DNA of 64,000 bases from Pseudofabraea citricarpa (GCA_029641185.1 JAPWGK010000014.1:1054001-1118000); one strand, 5' to 3'. Counted from the first letter of the stretch, positions 35,301-48,880 are shown. Numbers and translations are program-made. Notes: generated by a model not told the origin, from the sequence alone.

Positions 35301-35426
35301 GAATCTTCTTTGAGGACCTCGACTCTATATCGTCGTGTTGGGAGGAGAACCAGAGGACAATACACGCTCGACTGTCTTCTTAAACCTGCCCCCCAGGCCA
35401 CGGCCATCACCCTTACGACCGCCATC
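32304..35426. other. Gene-free spacer RING gene to WSC gene
   Basis: About 3.1 kb with no recognisable family. Minus-strand frames at 33821-33426, 33507-33229 and 33126-32743 are open but match nothing I know and do not splice together convincingly. It carries CCCATTG heptads (33900-33920), an AGTGT array (34156-34185) and CTGTACAGC copies (34681-34698). The 600 bp before the WSC start are CT/CA-rich, leader-like DNA. Confidence 0.45.
34156..34185. repeat. (AGTGT)6 pentanucleotide array
   Basis: Six perfect tandem AGTGT units, followed by degenerate TGTGT and AGTGT copies to about 34203. Confidence 0.95.
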
Positions 35427-36429
35427 ATGAAGTCAACCTCCTCCTTCGCCTTTGCCGCAGCCTCTGTGCTGCTGGCCGCACATCGTACCACCGCCGTCTC
35501 GTTGAAGGCCATGACAGCGAAGGGATGCTATTCATCAAGTACTGGCTTGACCTTCAACAGCACATACATTTACCAAACCTCCGGATGGTGTCAGGAACTC
35601 TGCGTGGTTGCTGGACAGGCAGTGCTCGCAACAAGTGGTGGAGATTCGTGTTATTGCGGAAACCTCATCCCACCGACGGCCAGCAAAGTTGCCGATTCTT
35701 TCTGCAACGATCCCTGTGCCGGTTACGATCTCGAGAACTGTAGGTGAAATGGAGAGGGAAAGGGTAGCGTGGATCCGACTAACATTTCTCGCAGGTGGTG
35801 GAGACGACTACTACACGGTTTACTTGAGCGGCGTTAAAACCAACGTCGATAATGCCGACGCATCTTCGTCGTCCTCGGCATCCTCAGCTGGTTCCGTGAC
35901 ACCAACCACCAGCATAGCCCCATCAGTGGTCACTGTGGGAGGAGGTAAGAGTCCATCTTCGACACGCGAGACGCCACGAACTAACGATGAGCAGGACAAG
36001 TAGTTACGGTTACAGCAACAAGTGACGCCAGCCTAGCTTCAGCTGCGGCTTCAGCAGCAGCAGCCGATAATTCATCTGGACCAAGTAAAGCTGGCATCGC
36101 CGCAGGCGTCGTTGTCGGTGTTCTCGGCGTACTTGGAATTGCTGGTGGTATCTTCGTATTCATGCGCTCCCGCAAGAGACGCGAGATTGAGGAGGAACAC
36201 AGAAGAAACGCCGCTGTCAACAGTTTCATTGGTGCCGGCAAACCACCAACCAGTAGCAATGGGTCTTTCACCGATACTCGTCTCGATCCCGCCGTGATGG
36301 CTCAGCGCAGAATGAGCGACGGCAGTATCGCAGATAACCAAGACTACTCCAGAAGGATCTTGAAGGTATGTGGTTCCGGTTGATTTATGCACTAGCATCG
36401 CTAACTGTTTTCAGGTCACCAACGCTTGA
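35427..36429 (+). CDS. WSC-domain cell-wall stress sensor (single-pass membrane protein)
   Basis: Exons 35427-35739, 35795-35944, 35995-36365 and 36415-36429 encode 282 residues. In order there is a signal peptide (residues 1 to about 24, hydrophobic AFAAASVLLAAH), a Cys-rich WSC domain (about 30-118, with GCYSSS, WCQELC, GGDSCYCGNLIPP, FCNDPCAGYDLENCGG), a short Ser/Thr-rich stalk, one membrane helix (about 187-211, AGIAAGVVVGVLGVLGIAGG) followed by RSRKRR, and a cytoplasmic tail. The tail ends DYSRRILKVTNA, the conserved end of WscB-type sensors that couples to Rom2/Rho1 signalling in yeast. It probably senses wall stress at the plasma membrane. The last exon has only 15 nt. The Ser/Thr stalk is short compared with yeast Wsc1. 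Confidence 0.9.
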
Positions 36430-39400
36430 GTATCCCAATTGACGAAAACGAGTTTTCCATGTCCCTTAGCCTCAATTCTCATAACCACGGCGTTTCTCGG
36501 TCTCCAGTTCAATACGGTTTGCTTTGGTCACTGGTTGGGGCCTTCCGCCTCTGGTGTTATTTGTGTATAGGTGTGGCGTCGGATGAGCCTATGAACCATA
36601 ATCCCGCAAATATGGGTGCTCGGTTTCCTATACACATCATCTGCTATGCACAGACGTACCTGAACCATACGTTCTGTCACACTGTCCTGTCCTTTCAGAA
36701 GAATTTCGCCATACTTTTCTTATCACCCCCGTTCTCCTTCTATCTCTGGATCCTTATTCGCACCTTGTCGGATTGATATCTCTCGATATACCCCTGGATC
36801 TTCGAAGACACCACTTTTGAATTTCCTACTCCGACCTGGCGCGGATCTACCTCTTGCTCTGAGAAGCCCTTGCAGGCTTTGAGGACCTGTGTATTTTATA
36901 TTGGATGTGTGTCGGAGACAAGCAACCAAAGGCGGAAGACGGACCAACTATGAAGGATAGTATAGATTTGATGTAATGAAAAAAAATTCAGATGTCTTGT
37001 TTCTCGGAAGCGGTTGTTGGCTATACGTGTTTTGATTTTAGTGGACGCTTTTCATATGTGTTCATCAAATCTCAATACTACTAATTTCATAATTCATTGC
37101 TGATATCTTTAGGTCTGAACCTGAATCATACTTCTGATCTATAATCAAGCTTGTAGTGCAATTAATTTGGTCCTTCCCTGGCATCACAGAGACCAACATA
37201 CTTAGAGAGAGCGGCCTATCGTCAAGCAGAGACCGGGTTCTTTTGTACCTAGTTATAGAGGTCTGGGAGGACGCCTCTAACAAGAATTAGTCATTTTAAC
37301 TGGTTTTTCGATTACAGGAGTCGAAGCAAGTTACACAGATATCAATCTCCATCACGCTTTTGCAACAAATCCAGCAAAGATCGAATACTTAAGGTTTCTT
37401 CTATTGTTTTCCACTTTCGATTGATAATCATCGATTACGGGATCGCGAACGGAACAACACTTCTAGTATCGAATAACACGGGTCGCCTTCACGCCTCACA
37501 ACAATGATGGGCCCTGGGCCGAGAAGGAGAACAGCCATGGATGAGAGAATGCAGGACGACTCAACGAGAAAGAGCTGGAAACATTCACTGGGCTGGATTT
37601 TGGGGTATAGCGGTTGTGGGTTGTGTGTGGGCCTTGGACACATCAGTCGTTCATATCTGGCCAGTTTGTTGCAAGGTCTCGTTTTTGAAGGATGAAACGG
37701 TGTATCTGGCGGCTGGTCGCTCTCGGACGTAATTTCAACAATATCGAGAACTGCGTTCTTCCAACTCTTCAATTCCTCAGCCGAGCAGGATAGCATTAAG
37801 GGAGTGCGGTTATATCCCTCTCTGTTTTGAATAAACAAAGGCTTGATCTCTAGGGAAGTGGTTGGTGATTAGTGGGACCCTATTCTTTCCATTAACTTAC
37901 ATAGACATATATATACTATTTGATCAACCTTCGGTAGATAAGATATCGATGATCAGCTACCAGTGAACGAGACAGTTCAGGAGCCTAAGGACGGGGGTCC
38001 GTTTTACGGGCTTCTAAACCATTGATAAATTACACCAGATTCCCAAGTGAGCTTGCCTACAAAACGAATCCTGTTGAATGCACTGGTTATCTGAAAGAAT
38101 GGAGCTTCTGTTTTATGAATGTAGTTGGGATTTTGGGGCATATGCACTTTTTGGTTTTTGAGCGAACAGTCGACTCGCTGGAAATTATGTCTTCTTCAAA
38201 GGATGCACCGTTGTAACAATTCGGGTACGCAGGCTTGTGTCTTCTGGTTCGCTATTCATCTCATCTCTTACTGCTTGTATGCCTTGGTCTTCTGCAGACA
38301 TGTGGAGAGTGATGGAGCGAGCTGTATACGAGCTCATATGTCACATAGTACCGCGGCTCGCCAGTGCAAGCAGTAATCTAGGTAGGAATCAAAATGCAAT
38401 GTAGCATGATCTAGTGGCCACCTGATTGAGCATACACGCCGGAGAGTAGATTCGTTGGGAATAGGCAGTGGGATCTTGACGATAAGGCCTACGATGCTTC
38501 TTATGCATAATTTTCTAACTAGCTAATCAATTTCAGCGCGAAGATTAGTCTATACGAGGTGAGAAGATATCTATCACTTTGCAGATCTAGAGTTGCTACT
38601 AATGCTTTCTAGTACTAGAAGACTATTGGTTTATAATACATGGTTATTGGTATATAGCAACTTGCTAGTGACTTTAAATCTGTAAAAATGGATAAGAATA
38701 CTATAGTGACTTAGAAGCTATTGTATTCGAAATCACCTGGTCCTCAGCAGAAGACAAAGTATTCGATCGGGTGGTGGTATCTTAAGGAACATGAACGACA
38801 GCAACTGTAATTCAAACTCGAGCTTTTCAAAAAGCATTCAGAAGCCCTACTAACAGTGCGACGGAAAATGGAGAATTGTTGTTGGGTAATAATACTTGCT
38901 TATGTATCTGTGTTTCGGTCCCTTTGCTCCATGAACTAACCCTGAGATGTAGTGTTGTCTTACCACCCATGGGAAGTGAATACATAGATACTGCCTTTTG
39001 TTTATATCAGCTACTGCTCCCGACGCTCCTAGCACAGTGCAGAAGGAGAACAGTTGGCTAGTATTTCTATATCATCTACACCAAGTCAAGGTGAGATCCA
39101 AATCAAGAACCGCACTCAGAAATTCCTATCGGAGTTTATTGTAAGCTCTACCACCAAGTTTTGTTCATAATATCCTCGTTGCTGGAGTGTATCCCACCTC
39201 GGGAAAGATAGGTTTATTCACGCTGTAGTTCTGCCTTGGTATTCCATGTCATGAGTACTTTCGAGTAAATCCAGCTTATTGCTGTATAAACAGGCTAGTA
39301 GATGATGCTTTACTTCTGAGTTGGTTATTAGTAATCTCAATATCATACCAGATACTTTCCGATTCAACAGATGAAATCACTGTCAAATTACGAGACTCGA

Positions 39401-41023
39401 GAGAGAATTGATATATAATGCAGTGCAACATGATTTCACGACGTAATTTGGGAGTAGCTAGAGTAGGTAGGTAAACATTTGTATTACATCATCTGGCATC
39501 TATACAAAATATCCATGGGTAGTATCTTGGTCTCGCTTGCTGATGACCTGGGCTACTTTCTCTTGAGGTATCTATGCTCGAGAATAAAGTAACTTATATT
39601 TTTATACCTATGTATATATTCTTGTACTCCACTGAACAACACGAGGAAGTTGAAGAGGTACTATAACTGTTCATATCCGTTAATGATTGAGTCTCGATTT
39701 CTTATTTTTCCGTTTTTTTCTTCTCTCGGTCAATTTCTTGAAAAAGTCCGTGGGTTCCCTTTTGGAAAAGAGAAAAGAAAAAAAAAAATGACATAAATGA
39801 ATAAGAATGCAAATAAGGCACTCTGTATACTAGAAGACTTGCTTTTTAGTAACCCCTTCTCTGTTTATAGAGGGAGGGGGGCTAGATATATTCTTATGTA
39901 CGACCGGAGGGAAGGGGACAGGGGGTAACATCCGATGGCATCTTTCCTCATACACTATTCCTCTCCTGCTCTTCTCCCAGGAGTTTATATATCCCCATTT
40001 ATCTCCACCTATCAGAAGAATGTAACCATCCAGATCCCCTGTTAACCATGCGAAACATAGCAATCACAAACCCCTTTTAAATGATCTACGATGCCTTTTT
40101 CTATGTGTCTTTTATAACGTCTCATCCCTCCCCACTGCCCTCTTCCCAATCCCAATCACCCTCAAAAGGCCAGCATATATCCCTCAAAGCGCAATGGCCG
40201 GTAGCAAGATCGTCGATAGCGAGGATAATAGCGAGAAGGATGAAGCGAGGTACTTAATAGCGAGATGAGAGTTTGCATGGGATAAGTATTTAAAACCTTA
40301 AAGCTTGAATAAGGTAAGTAGCAGGCGAAGGTGGAGCAGCGCGTGTTGTGTGATGTTTAAGTATACCATATATGCCCGGTTAATATGCCTATACCTAGGA
40401 GTTTGTGACCTGTAAAGGTATAATTATCTTGGGCTTATGCTGCTTTAATCATGACGGTTTAACCAATTTGCCCACAATCACATGCTCAGCCTCTTTACGC
40501 CCCCACAAAACCATGCATAGGTGATCGATGTGTACTAACTGTATTCACCTTACTGTAATATATGTATGTCTGTATGTTATATCTCTTCTCTTGATCGTGC
40601 TCTAAAGCCTAGCGAGGCGACTTCAAGAAAATTCCTTTCTTCCCCAATAAATAAGACAAAAAAACCTGCTCCCCCACTCTGGATCGATAGACGACATGAA
40701 ATAAAACACCTCGAGGACCAACCGTCGCATCTCATCTCATCTCTTCTCTGTACCATCCTTATCCAAACCCCTCCCGGACAAGTAAGAAAACATATCCCAT
40801 CCACACGTACACGATACACAAAAACCAGGTAGTGCCAACGCCCTATGACAATGATCTGTAAAAGGAAAGTAAGAACAAAAGAATGAGTGGGTGATGTGTT
40901 CCTCCGCAACCCGGTTGGCTGTGAAGTAGGCGACCCCAGAACTCATGGCCCATTTCTAAAATTTCGAAAGCAGTACGCCATGCACAGTTTATCATTCAGT
41001 TCCCAAACCGCTCACTATAGAGA
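36430..41023. other. Gene-free, AT-rich convergent spacer WSC gene / ORP gene
   Basis: About 4.6 kb. Positions about 36950-40560 are AT-rich, dense in TA-rich words and stops, and carry no frame of recognisable origin. This could be a mutated repeat relic or simply non-coding DNA. I see no intact transposase or reverse transcriptase motif. Confidence 0.45.
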
Positions 41024-42712
41024 TTAAGCTCCTGTGATTTCACTCTCCTTCAGTTCCCATTTGCCTTCCTGTAGCCCCTTAAGGGCCTCCCTTCCATCCT
41101 CGGTAAGGTCTGGTTTGCCGAGCGGTGTCACGCTACCTGTGAAGAATCTTGGTTGCCACTCCTTTCCATCATCAAGTCTCTTCTTCGCCTTTTCACGTTG
41201 CCGTTCTTCTAGTTCTTGCTTGAGAGTAGTAGCACGTGAATATTGGCGTGAAGTAATTGCTTCAGTGACTCCTGACCAGAAACGGAGTGATTCGTTTGGT
41301 AATTGCTGTTCCTTGGGAGGAAGGATCTTTGGGGCTACATTTAATGGTCCTAGGTCGACAAGGAGAAGCTGCTTCTGTTGATATAATTAGTGTCCAAAAA
41401 ACGGAAGTGGGCGTAAGTAGGACCTACAGAGGACTTGCTACCCATGGTAAAGAAGACCTTCTCCTTCCATGTTCCAGATATTCTACCCAAAATGTCTTTT
41501 TCTGGGACATCTTTTATGCGAGTAATGTTGTCATTCGCTGGATCATAACGGAAGACCACCCCTTCAACTTTGTTCTGTGTCTTTCCTAACCAACCTTCCT
41601 CAACATAGTGTAAAATGGTCTTGATTTTTGTCTTCGGGCACGTAACATAGCATTGATCGCCCACCGTCACACTGAGACTTCCGCGGAGTAACCCACCCAA
41701 ATGAGCTGCAGGATGAGTGAGCTGATACTCCTCATTATCCCTCTTCTCTAGGTTGATAAAGATCCCAAGGTTGTGTTCGCCAGGAGTGACTCTGATACTC
41801 GTACCAGTGAACTTGGCAGATATCTGATCAAATCCGCGGGCGGTAAGACCCTTTTCTGGGCAGTGGACATAGAAAGCCGAGACAGGGGGATGATGTGAGG
41901 TCTGCTCCGTGATGTATGAAACACGCAAAGGCTTTCCAACCTTTGGGACAGTGGTTGTAGAAGTATTCCGTGATGCGGCCGGAGGTTTGGCTGATTTCAT
42001 GGATGACGCAGAACTGCTGGGCTTCGAAGAAATACTGCTGGAATCGATGGCGGGCAAGCAATCCTCAACTTCAAAATTGCACTATCCCGGTTAAACAACA
42101 TCTATCATCTGAGAGTTGACTTACCCTGAAGAACTCCCCCAGGGTTGAATTATATGGCTTGCAAGGCTTGCCCTTTACATATTTCAAATCCTTCGTGAAC
42201 CAGAACCGCAGAACTTCCAGCGTTCTATCCAACTCATTATCGGAGTCTCCTATCGCGACGAAAGTATTCGGTTGATCCAAGTAGTTCCAGTATTCAAGAT
42301 TGGGCGTGGGCTCTAAGAGCTGGGCCGGCAATGAAAATCGAACAGAAGCAATATCTGCCACGCCAATAAACCTGCAGCCGTCGTAGCCACGTCAGCAATA
42401 AACCCTCTGAGATATGGGCTATAGGGCAGGAGATATATGCTGCACGCCAGAGCACTGTACATAAACAAGCTGGCGCGTTGCCACCCAAGATGGCGGTGTG
42501 CCCAGAGCAAAGCAAGCTGTGGGGGGGTTGGGGGAGAGCAATGCTTACTTGCGTAAGATACCCAAGAACATCTTCAGCTTCGAGCTGTCATCTGGAGGTT
42601 TCTCCACGGCGTGGTTCATGGGTACGGCTGAGGATTCGGATGCGGTTGAGGCAGCGGTTGAGGCAGCGGGGGAGCCTTCGACGGCGGAAGACCCTGATGA
42701 TGCAGATGCCAT
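41024..42712 (-). CDS. Oxysterol-binding protein homologue (ORP/OSH family, ORD only)
   Basis: Exons 42712-42549, 42371-42125, 42081-41428 and 41374-41024 encode 471 residues. After a Ser/Ala-rich N-terminus comes an OSBP-related domain. It begins FIGVADIASVRFSLPAQLL-EPTPNLEYWNYLD, continues through GKPCKPYNSTLGEFFR, and has the family fingerprint EQTSHHPP at residues 196-203. Further matches are HLGGLLRGSLSV, VEEGWLGKTQNKVEGV and the C-terminal helix QELEERQREKAKKRLDDGKEWQPRFF. There is no PH domain, ankyrin repeat or FFAT motif, so it is a short, ORD-only member. The family moves sterols or phospholipids between membranes. A 40-residue Ser-rich loop precedes the fingerprint. Introns are 177, 43 and 53 nt, and each preserves the frame. 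The exact OSH subtype was not assigned. Confidence 0.92.
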
Positions 42713-44693
42713 GGTGTGAGATGATGAGAGTAGTAATGGAGAAGGTATTCGAATGGACAACTATGCAGGAGGTAGGTGATGTGTCGTCGCGGAGAGGACT
42801 GCACTGAGACGCAGCCGGATGAGGATAAAAAGATCAACCAAAGCGTCGGGGGCGTGTTGGCTCGAGTGACGTTTTATCACCGACGCCGACGTCTGAGCGA
42901 TAAGGCCACGGGAGGGTTTTAAGGTTGTTCTAGAAATCTGCAGCAACACAGCATCGCCATCACGATGAAAGGAGGCATTATTCTCAGTTCTGATCTGGAG
43001 TGCACTCTGCAGGGGATATGTGATATGAAGGAGTTTCCTAGTTCCAACCCCGCGGGCGAGCTGCTCCTCATCCCACATCTATTGGTACGAGGAGACTGCC
43101 AGGTGTAGGGAAAACGCTCTGACTGCCAATCGATCATGACACGGGCACCGCCGGGAGCAACCGCGGCCGGCAAGCCAATAAATATTCGCACTGTAACCAC
43201 GGACAGGTTCAAGTCCAGAGTCGACAACAAGAATATACTTCGAGTTACTATCTCCACACTCTCTCTCTGCGTCAGGTGATTTGGTTAGAACTACCTATAG
43301 GTACCTATACCTTGCTACCTAGTTTAGTGCCTCTTGCCTGATACCTGAGGAACCATGGTCCTAAGTTCTCCCATAAACTACCCATCACGTGAACCAATCA
43401 CGTGAGCATCCCGCCCACCGATCACTGATCACTGCATCTGATCGCCTTTTGATGGTCAAGAGCCAGATCGTGCTAAACAGCCTTCGACGATAGGGCTTAG
43501 GCTACCCAGATATAGCACCTTACTTCACTCCCATCATCATCATCATCACCAGCTCCAGCATCTGCCAATTCGAGGCAGAACCACGGCATAGCGACAGATA
43601 TCAACCCATTCTGTCATCACCAGCGCTGTCATGTATCGTGTGTCTGTCTCGTGCGTCTCGTGCCTCGAGTCATTCCAGTGCAGGCAAATCATGGAAACAT
43701 TGCCACCTCCCTCCCCGCAGCGGTGTCTGAACATGTTGATCATCTCACTCGTGAACGTTCAACTAAGGACATGGATGTTCCATTTTTAGTTGGCTGCTCG
43801 TACTGTATGACTATGACATCGTCTTTTTCCTGACATGAGGCGTGTTTCCTCTGCTGCCAACGTAGAGAGGGTGAGAGGGTGAGAGGGAGGGAGCGAGCGA
43901 ACGAGTGGGAAGGGGGGAAGGGGAGAGGGAGAGGGACGGGGGGGAGCAATAGTTGGGGAGGGTGGTCGCTTAAGACAGCCTGCAACTGGCAATGGAGCCA
44001 GCTCCGAAGCCCGTAAAACCGCAAACTGCACCCTGCGCTACCCTACCATGCCCTACACACTTCGTACTCACTCACTTACCCACCAACTCACCAAGCACCG
44101 CACCCTCGTGTTGCTCCTCATCGCTTCCATCCCCTCCCTTCCCTTCCTCTTCCCCTTCCCTTCCCGTCTTCAACAACTGTATTGTTCACCGCAGGGTTGC
44201 TGTGGCTTGAACCGACTGCACAGTGCACTGCAAACGTTCCTCAGTAGGCAATTAAGGGTCCAGTGGCTAAGCTACGGTCAGCGCCCACTTGCTCCATGCT
44301 CTCTCGTGCATCGGCTTCAGTGCCTCATTCTGCAACCGCTCAATTTCCCTGAACCCAATAACAAGTTCAGCGCTGCCAAGTTGACCCGATGAGATCACAA
44401 CTAGTAGTTTGATGCTGCGTCCTGGTCCGGCGCAGGGTCTCGAGATATAACGGTCTCTGCAATATAGATGGCGATGTCCGGCCCGGTCGCGACGGGTGGA
44501 TATCTCGGGGCACGCAACTGAAGGAGCCAAGTCACGTTGCATGTACAGTCCTGTATCAGGAGTCAGCACTGAGCACAGGACAGGCAAGGAGGCGAGCCCG
44601 CTGGTAGGTTAGCCGAGCTGCCACCTCGTCGCGGGTATCGTCAGACTCGTGTGGTGGTGGTGATGGTGGTGGTGGATGTGGATATGGTGGGGT

Positions 44694-44720
44694 GGTGTCG
44701 CTGGTGTCGCTGGTGTCGTT
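44694..44720. repeat. GGTGTCGCT nonanucleotide, three copies
   Basis: Two perfect units and one with a single change (GGTGTCGTT). They are preceded by GGT-rich DNA. Confidence 0.9.
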
Positions 44721-47638
44721 GGGTCGTCTCTTGGCCGGAGGTGCTTGGAAGAAGAAGAAAAAAAAGTTTCATCGAGGGCAGTGATGTCATGTCGCCCGAT
44801 GGGACCCCATTTTTCAGACAATTGATGCCAATCTTTGCTCAATTGAGTTCGCAGATCTCGAGGGGAAAGAGTAAAAAAAGAATAGGGAAGTCTCCGACAC
44901 CATCTCCGGTGGGTCGCTTTATTGGAAAAATTACCCGCGAGGCAATAATCTTCATGGAGGACCCTGCAGCGGCGATATCGAACCCTCTGCCTCAAGATGA
45001 AAGAATATTCCAGCTGGGATTGCACGGTCCTAGGGGACCTCAGATGCCTGCCATGCTGACCCTGTCAGCCTCCTCTCTGCATCGGTAGCCCTGATCCGAG
45101 TGAACCTGTATCAAGGGTCCAGTGCTAGCGACCAGCGGTAGTTGGAGTCGTCGATTGTTGTGGGCGACATAGCGTGACATAGGGCGGCCAGTGGTTGCGT
45201 GGCTGTCGTCTTTTCCTGAAGAGGCACGTTCAACGGCTATCGTGTGGCTCAAGGAGCATTGTGGCTCGACGAAGGCAAGTGGTACAGTGAGTGGGTGTGT
45301 GCGTGTGGCTATGCGGCTATGATGTGGCTGTTGTTGTGTGCTGGCTGGGCTGGTGTGTCGATGTTCTAGTGTACCGTAGCGAGGGCCACACGTCCAGCTT
45401 GGTCCCTCATTGTAGGTACTTCCGGACCTGGCTACAGTAGTTACCGTATGGACAGTGCCAGCAACTGATAACCACCAGCCTGGAGCCAGTCAGAAGCCAG
45501 CGCGTCTAGAGCTTTGGGAGCAGGCAATCTGGGATCGAAAGGATGGATCTGAATGTTTCACCGAGAGAGAGCGCTACCCCGGATTGGCAGAGATGTCGTG
45601 GTCTAGAGCGGTCTTTCTCTTCATGGCTGCGACCCATGTGACCAGCCCAGCCCTTTCAGAGCGACACGAAAAAGCTGGGCCTGGGTGGAGCAGGAGAAGA
45701 CTGTACCTGGACTTTGTTTACTGATCGCCCACGCTGCGCTGGAGGATTCAAAAGGCACAAGACACCTGCAAGCACGTCAAGCCTTCTAAGCTAGCAGGAT
45801 CCGCCAGCCCTCTCTCGCTCTCTCTTTCTCTCTCTCTCTCCCTCTCTCCCCCCTCTCACTTTATCCACTGCAATGAACTTGACACACACAAGCTTAGGGC
45901 TAGATTCCAACGACCCTTATATTCTCCTCCAACTCCACCTCCACCTCCACCTTATGCCATCTCAACTCAACGGCCACGGACAACCGCAATCACTTAGCAG
46001 CCGTGAACCCTACGCTGAGCTGCGTGACCTTGCCAGCGTCCACACGGGAAGAGAGGAACCGACGTAGCCGGCCGTACTTCCATAAGCTAACAGGCTAGAT
46101 AGCACTTGCATCTCAACGTCCTCGGCACTTGGGCTGCTCTCTTAGCTGTGATTGTGCAATGGAGCCATCCTGGGCAAAGCGACCGCGCGGATAATGCCAT
46201 TCGGACATTTGCCTAGATAGGGGGATAGAGATGAGCCCTATACCGATGGACATTGTCAGAAATGCAATGGAGATTGCAAACGCTTCTCGATCTTTCCTAA
46301 CCCCCGAGAAGGTTTCGGGTACGATATATAGGAACAGCAACGGCAGATCCAACGCTCTGGCCTCTCCACCCTATACAGTAAGTAAGTAAGTGAGTGCATA
46401 CCATATATTCCGACTTCGGGTGAATTGGTGCGATTGTTATCACTTCCGTAGAAGACTTGGTATGGCTTGCTCTTGGAAGTTGGGACCGTTGGTGCTACTT
46501 GGTAGCAGCTCTCAAGTGCTGCGGTGCGGGTAGCTGAGCGGCGGTCTAGAGCCATGCCCACGGGCCTGCTTGCTCGCTCGCTAAGTGTCGTCCGCCGCGA
46601 AAGCTCTACACTCACTCTCAGCGGTCTACCAGGCCTTCGAGGCCTTCGATGATAAGGTGCATTACGACTGACGACTTGGCCACGCTGGGTGGTTCCTAGA
46701 CGACAAGCAACCCGCGCCACGGAGCAGCGAAAGCAGCAGCAGCAACAGCGCGAGCTTGTGACAGTGGTAACGCCACACTGGAGCCTCGCTGTGGCGAGTG
46801 ACTCAGCCACAGGTGAACCGTCCCGTTCGTGCATCCTCATCCTCACCAGCTCCAGCTTCAGCGTTTAGTGTTTGTACTCGCGGGGTCACTCGCTACCGTA
46901 CTCGTTCTGGCCGCTGTCAAGGTCGCAAGAAAGTGCTGTGGATATTTGCCGGTCAGACGGTCTGGAACCACACAAGATTGAAACGCGCGACGAGAATAAT
47001 AATGTCGGTACTGTAGGGAGAGGCACTCGAGCTGCCCCTGTCACATTTTGCGTGTCGAGGGATTTCGCGGGGATGCTACTTGTGCTGTAGGGACTTTATG
47101 CCCGCGGTGCTCTCGATAGGGCCGAGTCACAGCCACCTCCCTCCTGCAATGATCTACACGTGTTCGAGGTGTCTTAAAAGAGTACTTAACCATCCAGATC
47201 AAGTCACGCTCGAGATGGCATTGCTGAATATCGAGGGCGGAGGAAGAGGGTCCCAGAAAGTCTACTTTATGCGTCAAAGCTTAGGCCTCAGCAGCCGACG
47301 ACGCTTTTGACATGCCATGATAACGATGATGAGGAGGAGGACGACGAGGACGAGAAATAGGAGGAGGGTGTTGCTAATCTCAACACGCGCCCGTCAAGGC
47401 CGTGAAACGCTGGCTACGACGAAAGACTATGAACTTATGAAGAGGTTCGTCGGCTGTCGAGCGCACCCAGGAGCTTCATCTTACTCGCATCAGACCAGCC
47501 CCAATCCACGGACCAATAAGGGTGCGAAACCCCAATCATATGACAAGAATGCTCTCCTCATTTCATGCAGCGCCAGAGCCCGTAGCTTGTAGATTGTAGC
47601 CCGTAGCCCGCAGCCCATACTCTCGAGGCTAATGATGT

Positions 47639-47659
47639 GAGCATTGAGCATTGAGCATT
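47639..47659. repeat. (GAGCATT)3 heptanucleotide array
   Basis: Three perfect heptads. Degenerate AGCACTGAG-like copies continue to about 47728. Confidence 0.92.
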
Positions 47660-48734
47660 AAGCAACTAAGAGCACCAAGTACTGAGCGAGCACTGAGTAC
47701 CGCGTCCTGAGCACTGAGCCTCAGCAATTCCACCGTGGACTGTGCCCGTTTCCAACACATTCTAATGAGACTTTTAATCAGGAAGGTCCGGTGGTTAATC
47801 TCGGCCTTCCAATATTCACAAAAGCCACTCGTCCGGTGCTAGGAACGTGAAGTCCTCTCTCATCGAACCCAAGAAACAGTAGCAACGAACATGTTGAAAT
47901 TTGCACAGCGTCGAGAAATTGATCGTGACCTTATACCTTTACTGTTAATCCCCGATGCAGAGCCATGGCCGACAGAAGGAGGGGTTTCTAGAAGACTTCT
48001 CTGAGGATGCGGCCAATGGCACGGCGAGAAACCAAATTTCATATATTGGGCGGCGCGGAGTACCCACTCGAGACGGTTACGCTCTCCTTCTCAATAATAG
48101 TCAGCCAGTCGCATTAGCAAGTGGTTTCGTGGGAAAGCAGACGCAAACAAAGATCTAACCGACGAGTACCATATGATATTGCCAGGAACTTCCTCCCATC
48201 CTATCCCGAGTTGGGGGAGGGAGGGGTGGTGGGGGAGCAGCGCGGGACAGCGTCTCTGCAGGCAAAAGCCAGAGAGCAGCAGCATGGTCTTCCGAAAGCC
48301 GGTGTTCGTGGTGATGGTTTTCATCGAGGGACAAAGTAGAGTTCGTCAATAGCGCGCTGGGAGTGGCCCACAGCATTTGCGTCTCATTTCCGACCGCTAT
48401 TCTTCCACGTCCCGGCGGTAAGTTGTGATGAGATCAGAGTCGGGTCTGTGGGTTACGAAGAGATCAGCTTTGGCTGCGAGAGCAGCAGAACAGTGCAGAT
48501 CTGCTCGGTTTCCCATCGTGCCCATCGAGATCATTCCGTCAAGCGATCGAGCGACAGTCATGATGGCGGCGTAAGGTTGTGGCTGAGCAGGCTCGAAGTC
48601 GCACGTCGTTTCTGGTCTGGACGCGATCGACAGCTGGAACACGCTGAACAGCACTCGGTATCGTAGCAATAGGGCGACCGGCCATAACCGATGGATGCGC
48701 ACCTGCACCTGATAGCAGCCCTGTGGAATTCAGT

Positions 48735-48762
48735 CTGGTTCTGGTTCTGGCTCTGGCTCTGG
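48735..48762. repeat. CTGGTT/CTGGCT hexanucleotide array
   Basis: Two CTGGTT units followed by two CTGGCT units and a partial copy. Confidence 0.9.
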
Positions 48763-48880
48763 CTGGGCCTAAAAGTAGAGGGAACAGGGCAGGTCATGGT
48801 AGTCAAGCTCTGCCTGCTGTTGTTGCTGCTGCTGCTGCTGTGGCGCCCACAGCGGTACGGTTAGCGGTCCAGGTCGCACG

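Noticed and set aside
37428..37838. 136-residue minus-strand frame in AT-rich block
   Set aside because: No domain, overlapping open frames in both strands, no splice evidence.
44651..45088. 145-residue frame starting in a GGT/GTG repeat
   Set aside because: Repeat-derived start and no family resemblance; opposite strand is equally open.
46256..46846. 196-residue frame on the - strand in the 8-kb gap
   Set aside because: Arg/Ser/Cys-biased, does not begin with a convincing context, no recognisable motif.
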